This document shows, piece after piece, positions 58,660 through 64,000 of a DNA stretch of 64,000 nt. The translations under genes and the position numbers were made by a program. Positions within the stretch are counted from its first letter, which is position 1. Every line of letters begins with the position of its first letter. The notes under the pieces are model-generated. The model was not told the origin of the DNA. It saw only the letters and a program-made list of their open reading frames with translations, and ran no database searches. This DNA comes from Sphingobium terrigena (GTDB lineage Bacteria; Pseudomonadota; Alphaproteobacteria; Sphingomonadales; Sphingomonadaceae): positions 52,466-116,465 of the forward strand of contig NZ_QVRA01000013.1 in NCBI RefSeq assembly GCF_003591655.1, read 5' to 3'.

Positions 58660-59702
58660 GCGCTGAACAGACATTGCGCGCGCTGGCCGCGGACAAGATT
58701 CTGATCTTCGACGGTGGCTATGGCACGTCGATCCAGAAACATGGCCTGACCGAAGCGGATTATCGCGGTGATCTCGATCTGCCGAAGGACCAGAAGGGCA
58801 ATAACGACCTGCTCTGCCTGACCCGCCCCGACATCGTGGAAGGCATCCACACCGCCTATCTGGACGCGGGCGCAGACATGATCGAGACCAACACGTTCAG
58901 CTCGACCAAGATCGCGATGGCCGATTATGGCTGCGAACATCTGGTGTGGGACATCAACATCGCCGCCGCCAAGCTGGCCCGTAGCGCGTGCGAGAAGGCA
59001 ACCGCGAAGGACGGCAAGCCGCGCTTCGTCTGTGGCTCGATCGGTCCGACCAACAAGACGCTGTCCATCTCCCCCGACGTCAACGACCCCGCCTTTCGCG
59101 AGGTCGATTATGATACGCTGAAAGCCGATTATCGCGAGCAGTGCGACGCGCTGATCGCGGGCGGGGTCGATTTCCTGCTGGTCGAAACCTGCTTCGATAC
59201 GCTGAACGCCAAGGCAGCGGGCATGGCCGCGCGCGAGGCGGAGGAGGCGGCGGGCCGCTCCGTGCCGCTGATGCTCAGCTTTACCATCACCGACATGTCG
59301 GGCCGCAACCTGTCCGGCCACACGATCAACGCCTTCTGGTATTCGCTGCGCCATTTGAAGCCGCTGACCATCGGCGTGAACTGCGCGTTCGGCGCGGACC
59401 TGCTGCGGCCCTATCTGGCCGAGCTATCGAAAAATGCCGACACGCTGATCCTGGCCTATCCCAATGCGGGCCTGCCCAATGAACTGGGCCAATATGACGA
59501 ACTGCCCGCCACCACCGCGCGACTGATCCGCGAATGGGTGGATGAAGGGCTGGTCAACATGGTCGGCGGCTGCTGCGGCACGACGCCCGCGCATATCGGC
59601 GCGGTGGCGAAGGCGCTGGACGGGCATAAGCCGCGTGTCGTGCCGGAATTGCCGGTCGTCACGCGGTTGGCGGGCCTCGAACCGATGCACATCGCCGCCT
59701 AG
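58656..59702 (+). CDS. metH: methionine synthase, homocysteine-binding part (split MetH, N-terminal module)
   Basis: 348 residues, equal to the first module of MetH: ILIFDGGYGTSIQKHGL, GADMIETNTFSSTKIAMADYG, and the zinc cysteines in GVNCAFG (about residue 242) and GGCCGTTPAHI (about 306-307). It binds and activates homocysteine. The cobalamin modules are in a separate gene 102 bp downstream, so the two proteins must associate. Overlaps metF by 4 nt. Confidence 0.93.
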   Translation: MSAEQTLRALAADKILIFDGGYGTSIQKHGLTEADYRGDLDLPKDQKGNNDLLCLTRPDIVEGIHTAYLDAGADMIETNTFSSTKIAMADYGCEHLVWDINIAAAKLARSACEKATAKDGKPRFVCGSIGPTNKTLSISPDVNDPAFREVDYDTLKADYREQCDALIAGGVDFLLVETCFDTLNAKAAGMAAREAEEAAGRSVPLMLSFTITDMSGRNLSGHTINAFWYSLRHLKPLTIGVNCAFGADLLRPYLAELSKNADTLILAYPNAGLPNELGQYDELPATTARLIREWVDEGLVNMVGGCCGTTPAHIGAVAKALDGHKPRVVPELPVVTRLAGLEPMHIAA

Positions 59703-59804
59703 TTCCCCTCCCTTCAGGGAGGGGTTAGGGGAGGGCATGTGCGCTCCCCGCCTGACCTGACAGACCCTCCCCCGACCCCTCCCGCAAGCGGGAGGGGAGA
59801 GAGT
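59703..59804. repeat. family D palindromic repeat between the two metH genes
   Basis: CCCTCCCTTCAGGGAGGGG at the left and CCCCTCCCGC-AA-GCGGGAGGGG at the right. The right arm GGGAGGGGAGAG is also the only Shine-Dalgarno-like sequence for metH-C, so the hairpin could mask the ribosome site. Confidence 0.85.
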
Positions 59805-62411
59805 ATGAAAATGACCACCAAATCCACCGCCACCTTCGTCAATATCGGTGAACGCACCAACGTCACCGGATCGGCCAAGTTCAAGAAGCTGATCATGGCG
59901 GGCGATTACGCCACCGCCATCGACATCGCGCGTGAGCAGGTGGAGAACGGCGCGCAGATCGTCGACGTCAACATGGACGAGGGGCTACTCGACGCGGTCG
60001 AGGCGATGACCACCTTCCTGAAACTCATGACGTCGGAACCGGACATCAGCCGCGTGCCCGTGATGATCGACAGCAGCAAATGGGAGGTCATCGAAGCCGG
60101 CCTCAAATGCGTGTCCGGCAAGCCGATCGTCAATTCGATCAGCATGAAGGAGGGCGAGGAGGCCTTCCTGTTCCACGCCCGCAAATGCATGGCCTATGGC
60201 GCCGCCGCCGTCATCATGGCCTTCGACGAAACGGGGCAGGCGGACACCAAGGAACGCAAGGTCGAAATTTGCGAGCGCGCCTACAAGCTGCTGATGACCA
60301 TCGGCTTCCCGCCGGAGGACATCATCTTCGACCCCAATATCTTCGCGGTCGCGACGGGGATCGAGGAGCACAACAACTACGGCGTCGACTTCATCGAGGC
60401 GTGCAAGGAGATCAAGGCCCGCTGCCCGCATGTCCATATCTCCGGCGGCCTGTCGAACCTCAGCTTCTCCTTTCGCGGCAACGAACCCGTCCGCCGCGCG
60501 ATGCACAGCGTGTTCCTCTACCACGCCATCCCCGCTGGCCTCGACATGGCGATCGTCAATGCGGGCCAGCTCGACGTCTATGACACGATCGACCTCGAAC
60601 TGCGCACCGCGTGCGAGGATGTCGTCCTCAACCGCGATCCTGAAGCGGGCGACCGCCTGGTCACGTTGGCGGAAAAATATCGCGGCACTGACGCGGTGGC
60701 GGACAAAGCCGCCGAAGCCTGGCGCAGCTGGCCGGTCGCCAAGCGGCTGGAACATGCGCTGGTCAAGGGCATCGACATGTATGTGGTCGATGATACCGAG
60801 GAGGCCCGCCTGACCGCCGAAAAGCCGATCCATGTGATCGAAGGCCCGCTGATGGACGGCATGAACGTCGTTGGCGACCTGTTCGGCGCGGGCAAGATGT
60901 TCCTGCCCCAGGTGGTCAAATCCGCCCGCGTCATGAAGAAGGCGGTCGCCCATCTGCTCCCCTATATCGAGGCGGCCAAGGAACCGGGCGCCAAGGGCAA
61001 GGGCAAGATCATCATGGCCACGGTCAAGGGTGACGTCCATGACATTGGCAAGAATATCGTCGGCGTCGTCCTCCAGTGCAACGGCTTTGAAGTCGTCGAC
61101 ATGGGCGTGATGGTCCCCTGGCACGACATCATCAAGGCCGCGAACGATCATGACGCAGACATGATCGGCCTGTCGGGCCTCATCACCCCTTCGCTGGACG
61201 AAATGGTGACGGTTGCCACCGAAATGCAGCGCGCGGGCATGACCATGCCGGTGCTGATCGGCGGCGCGACCACCTCCAAAGTCCATACCGCGCTGCGCAT
61301 CGACCCCGCTTATACCGGCCCGGTCATCCATGTGCTGGATGCCAGCCGCGCGGTCGGCGTGGCGACGGCGCTCGTGTCCGAAACCCAGCGGGATGATTTC
61401 GTCCAGAAAACCAAGGATGATTATGAGCATGTCCGCGTCGCCCGCGCGAACAAGGGGCAGAGCGCGCTCGTGCCGCTGGAGGACGCCCGCGCCAATGGGT
61501 TCGAGATTGACGAAAGCCTCAAAGCCCCGCGCCCGCGCCTGCCCGGCGTCCATCGCTTCCCCGACTGGGATCTGAAGGACCTGATCCAATATATCGACTG
61601 GACGCCCTTCTTCCGCGCCTGGGAACTGGCGGGCAATTATCCTGCGATCCTGACCGATCCGGTGGTGGGCGAAAGCGCCTCCAGCCTGTTCGCCGATGCG
61701 CAGGCGATGCTGGACCGGATCGTCACCGAAAAATGGCTGGTCGCGCGCGGTGTCGCGGGCCTGTGGCCCTGCCGCCGCGAAGGCGACGACATCATCGTCC
61801 ATGTCGAGGATGAGAAGCACTATACCCTGCCGATGCTGCGTCAGCAGATCCAGAAGCGCGAAGGCCGGGCCAATATGTGCCTCGCCGACTTCATCAGCCA
61901 TGATGGCGACTGGATGGGCGGCTTTGCCGTCGGGATGCACGGCATCGAACCGCATCTGGCCCGGTTCAAGGCCGCGATCGATGACTATTCGGACATTCTT
62001 TTGAAAGCCCTGGCCGATCGTTTGGCCGAAGCCTTCGCCGAACGCCTCCACCATTATGTCCGCACCGCGCTCTGGGGCTATGCGGAAGGGGAGCAGCTGA
62101 CCAACGAAGCCCTGATCAAGGAACAATATCGCGGCATCCGCCCGGCACCGGGCTATCCGGCCTGCCCGGAACATAGCCTCAAGACGATCCTGTTCGAGAT
62201 GCTGGATGCCCACCACGCGACCGGCATTACGCTTACCGAAAGCTTCGCCATGCTGCCCACCGCCGCCGTCAGCGGCTTCTATTTCGGCCACCCCCAATCG
62301 GAATATTTCGGCGTGGCGCGGGTCGGCCGCGATCAGCTGGAGGAATATGCTGTGCGGCGGGGGATCGATATTGATACGGCGGAGCGGTATTTGAGGCCCA
62401 ACCTCGATTAG
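59805..62411 (+). CDS. metH: methionine synthase, folate/cobalamin/activation part (split MetH, C-terminal modules)
   Basis: 868 residues from the ATG at 59805. Pterin-binding domain at about 10-270 ([39 protein letters not shown]). Cobalamin cap, then the B12 domain with the DxHxxG motif ([15 protein letters not shown], His near residue 410) and [13 protein letters not shown] / [13 protein letters not shown]-terminal activation domain from about 560 with [15 protein letters not shown] for SAM. Complete B12-dependent methionine synthase apart from the homocysteine module. Confidence 0.95.
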   Translation: MKMTTKSTATFVNIGERTNVTGSAKFKKLIMAGDYATAIDIAREQVENGAQIVDVNMDEGLLDAVEAMTTFLKLMTSEPDISRVPVMIDSSKWEVIEAGLKCVSGKPIVNSISMKEGEEAFLFHARKCMAYGAAAVIMAFDETGQADTKERKVEICERAYKLLMTIGFPPEDIIFDPNIFAVATGIEEHNNYGVDFIEACKEIKARCPHVHISGGLSNLSFSFRGNEPVRRAMHSVFLYHAIPAGLDMAIVNAGQLDVYDTIDLELRTACEDVVLNRDPEAGDRLVTLAEKYRGTDAVADKAAEAWRSWPVAKRLEHALVKGIDMYVVDDTEEARLTAEKPIHVIEGPLMDGMNVVGDLFGAGKMFLPQVVKSARVMKKAVAHLLPYIEAAKEPGAKGKGKIIMATVKGDVHDIGKNIVGVVLQCNGFEVVDMGVMVPWHDIIKAANDHDADMIGLSGLITPSLDEMVTVATEMQRAGMTMPVLIGGATTSKVHTALRIDPAYTGPVIHVLDASRAVGVATALVSETQRDDFVQKTKDDYEHVRVARANKGQSALVPLEDARANGFEIDESLKAPRPRLPGVHRFPDWDLKDLIQYIDWTPFFRAWELAGNYPAILTDPVVGESASSLFADAQAMLDRIVTEKWLVARGVAGLWPCRREGDDIIVHVEDEKHYTLPMLRQQIQKREGRANMCLADFISHDGDWMGGFAVGMHGIEPHLARFKAAIDDYSDILLKALADRLAEAFAERLHHYVRTALWGYAEGEQLTNEALIKEQYRGIRPAPGYPACPEHSLKTILFEMLDAHHATGITLTESFAMLPTAAVSGFYFGHPQSEYFGVARVGRDQLEEYAVRRGIDIDTAERYLRPNLD

Positions 62412-62501
62412 GCGCGCCAAAACAGGCGCTTGTTGCGCCCGGCGCAATATTCTACACCGCCCCCGCGCCGATGGCATGCATCGGCATGGGGGGGATATTT
62501 T

Positions 62502-62861
62502 ATGAAGCCGAGAGCCATCATCCTGGGTGCCTGCGCCCTGTTTCTTGCCGCACCCGCCATCGCCGGGGACCAGGACTTCACCCTGTTCAACAAGACTGGC
62601 TACGACATTGCCGAAGTCTATGTCTCGCCCGCCTCGGCCAAGGCCTGGGGCGACGATGTGATGGAAGACGAAGTGCTGGAGGACACAGCCTCTGTGCCCA
62701 TTTCCTTCAACGCAAAGAACGACATCTGCAATTACGACCTCAAGGTCGTCTTCACCGACGGCGACGAAGCCTATTGGACCAATTTCGACCTCTGCACGAT
62801 CAGCAAGATCCAGATCTTCTGGAACGCCAAGACGCAGAAGGCGACCGCCAAGTGGGAATGA
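62502..62861 (+). CDS. small exported hypothetical protein
   Basis: 119 residues from the ATG at 62502 with GGGGGG upstream. Signal peptide (IILGACALFLAAPAIA). The mature domain (FTLFNKTGYDIAEVYVSPASAKAWGDDVM, DICNYDLKVVFTDGDEAYWTNFDLCTISKIQI) resembles small periplasmic beta-proteins seen in many proteobacteria, with two cysteines likely forming a disulfide. Function unknown. Confidence 0.65.
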   Translation: MKPRAIILGACALFLAAPAIAGDQDFTLFNKTGYDIAEVYVSPASAKAWGDDVMEDEVLEDTASVPISFNAKNDICNYDLKVVFTDGDEAYWTNFDLCTISKIQIFWNAKTQKATAKWE

Positions 62862-63092
62862 CCCGGAGGGGTTGAGGGGCAGCGAGGATTTGCCTTGCTG
62901 GCCCCATCTGCATGTCGACCTGCCCAGCTTCGCTTGCCTTCGGCTCAGCACCCATCGGCAGCTCAACGCGTCGGTTTTTGGCCGAATTACGTCAAAAAAT
63001 CGGACTTGAGGTGGACACATTCTCCGCCTTGCGTAACCATGGCTTCAGCAATAACCACGTCTCACGATTGCGCCTGATAACGAGGAATAGCG

Positions 63093-63851
63093 ATGAAGTG
63101 GCTTGGGGGCATAATTACCTCACTAATCCTATTAGGCCTTAGCACGATATTCGTCGCCTATCTTCAGCCTATTGTGAGGGCTATCGCGCCTGAAGATGGT
63201 TTGAAGGCTGAAGTAGAATTATCGCGTTGGCAGGCGCGGCCTGAAAAAGGCGAGACAATCACGGAAAAGCATAGCGATGAAAAAATGATTTCGGACGCCC
63301 GGCGTGATTCTTTTCTTCTTAGGGATTTTTACGATTTCGCTGCAGTAACAATAGATAATCCATCGTCAAAGGTTGTTGAGAACATTAGGATAAGATTTTC
63401 TGATGGAAGCGGTAGAGACGGATTGATCGTTAGCGATGACGGTTTAACCAAAATGACGTTGAAAGACGCTGAAGATTTCAAAATTCCGAATATGAAGCCT
63501 GGAGATCGCGTAAAAGTCTTCTTTTGGGGAGAGCGACAATTTCCGAAAGTTTTGGTTTCAGATCAAATGAAAACGTTTTCATCTTCCGGGCCGTTCGTTA
63601 CGAAATTCTCTGCTCCGAGCGACAATTATTACTTTGAAACCGAAGATAGCCCGTTTTTCAAGTTCGTTGATAATTGGGCGGGATTGGCAATCGGATCAAT
63701 TTTCGCTTTGACGATATTTTTCATGGGGATTGGTCTTCATTTAAACGAAAAGTATTACAAGAGACTTTTGAGTGATGATACGTTCTACACTTCGGAGAAG
63801 GATCGCTATGAGGTTGACCCTAAAAAGTTCACGCCCACCATAAGTGAGTGA
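63093..63851 (+). CDS. low-GC hypothetical membrane protein
   Basis: 252 residues. One N-terminal helix (WLGGIITSLILLGLSTIFVAYL), a beta-rich domain of about 150 residues (AAVTIDNPSSKVVENIRIRFSDGSG, IPNMKPGDRVKVFFWGE), a second helix (GLAIGSIFALTIFFMGIGL), and a polar tail. The beta part resembles extracytoplasmic domains of accessory membrane proteins found on mobile DNA. Codon use is AT-rich, unlike everything before it. It sits beside a probable insertion-sequence end. No function assigned. Confidence 0.6.
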   Translation: MKWLGGIITSLILLGLSTIFVAYLQPIVRAIAPEDGLKAEVELSRWQARPEKGETITEKHSDEKMISDARRDSFLLRDFYDFAAVTIDNPSSKVVENIRIRFSDGSGRDGLIVSDDGLTKMTLKDAEDFKIPNMKPGDRVKVFFWGERQFPKVLVSDQMKTFSSSGPFVTKFSAPSDNYYFETEDSPFFKFVDNWAGLAIGSIFALTIFFMGIGLHLNEKYYKRLLSDDTFYTSEKDRYEVDPKKFTPTISE

Positions 63852-63935
63852 GGCTCCTGCTGAGCAGCGTCTTTTGGGGTCGTGTCCCACGGGGTGGTGT
63901 AGGAACCGTCGATCCACGGCAGGATCGGGTTCGGG

Positions 63936-64000
63936 TCAGGCGGCCAGAGCTGGCAGGCTGACGATTGGGTTATGGCTCACCGAGCCGATTGTTTCCAGCG
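63936..64000 (-). CDS. C-terminal end of a probable transposase (runs off the window)
   Basis: A minus-strand frame enters from the right edge and ends at 63936-63938 with the residues ..NPIVSLPALAA. Just beyond its stop lies TGGGGTCGTGTCCCACGGGG (around 63876-63896), which could be the terminal repeat of an IS256-like element. The coding piece is only about 20 residues, so the family is a guess from memory of similar ends. Confidence 0.3.
   Translation of the reverse strand, partial: LETIGSVSHNPIVSLPALAA

Noticed and set aside
59985..63020. 1011-codon open frame on the minus strand
   Set aside because: It lies antisense to the clearly real metH-C and follows the third-position GC pattern of that gene; the translation is low-complexity His/Asp/Arg/Gly with no domain.
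1..64000. tRNA and rRNA genes
   Set aside because: I scanned the intergenic stretches for cloverleaf and T-loop (GTTCGA) patterns and for rRNA cores and found none convincing.

Overview
The window looks like chromosome from a GC-rich alphaproteobacterium of the Sphingomonadales (Sphingobium/Sphingomonas type). The reasons are the strong GC bias of nearly all genes, methionine synthase split into two proteins, the nitrogen-type PTS set (HPr, EIIA, RapZ, short HPr kinase), a compact cheA-W-Y-B-R cluster, a large TonB-dependent receptor, a type A RNase P RNA, and many intergenic palindromic repeats of the kind common in this group. Most of the window is housekeeping core, broken by toxin-antitoxin modules, repeats and two short low-GC accessory patches.

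Layout. 1-5.3 kb: the end of a capsule export/Kdo-transferase region (KpsC end, KpsS), modA, a C-terminally truncated nitrate-reductase-like molybdoenzyme, and a glycosyltransferase. 5.3-10 kb: an XRE regulator, a DUF6456 protein, a tightly overlapping LemA/TPM/TPM/NUDIX operon, MscL, and a small lipoprotein. 10-15.5 kb: cheA, cheW, cheY, cheB, cheR. 15.5-18.2 kb: a cell-wall amidase, rnpB, and a 1.28-kb transposase-less element with inverted ends and an 8-bp target duplication that has split a palindromic repeat. 18.2-25 kb: a J-domain protein, a ferredoxin, hemerythrin, Fe-SOD, a PuuD-like membrane protein, then the dapF-mtaB-ftsY and yciB genes; mtaB carries an 81-bp palindromic repeat inserted in frame. 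25-33.3 kb: HigBA, an amino-acid permease, BrnTA, ffh, then rpsP-rimM-[VapBC-small membrane protein]-trmD-rplS.

33.5-45 kb: TonB receptor, GNAT, DUF4402, MFS, TrmH/SpoU methylase, AI-2E-type permease, the HPr/EIIA/RapZ/HprK cluster, and rplJ-rplL with a leader attenuator. 45-54 kb: the (p)ppGpp synthetase/hydrolase Rsh, an HxlR regulator, a LytS/LytTR two-component pair, a GIY-YIG nuclease bracketed by palindromes, GtrA, a GT-C-like membrane protein, TadA, rpmB. 54-62.4 kb: a phytase-like esterase, small envelope proteins, and a methionine/SAM-cycle operon (ArsR-methyltransferase regulator, metF, metH-N, metH-C) behind a promoter whose -35/-10 spacer holds a perfect operator. 62.4-64 kb: a small exported protein, a low-GC membrane protein and the probable edge of an insertion sequence.

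The strongest unusual items are (1) the inverted-repeat element at 16887-18169 with its paralogous empty site 0.5 kb away, (2) the in-frame palindromic insertion in mtaB, (3) the GIY-YIG gene bracketed by the same type of palindromes, (4) VapBC inside the rpsP-rplS operon, and (5) compensatory base changes between 28-bp palindrome arms.
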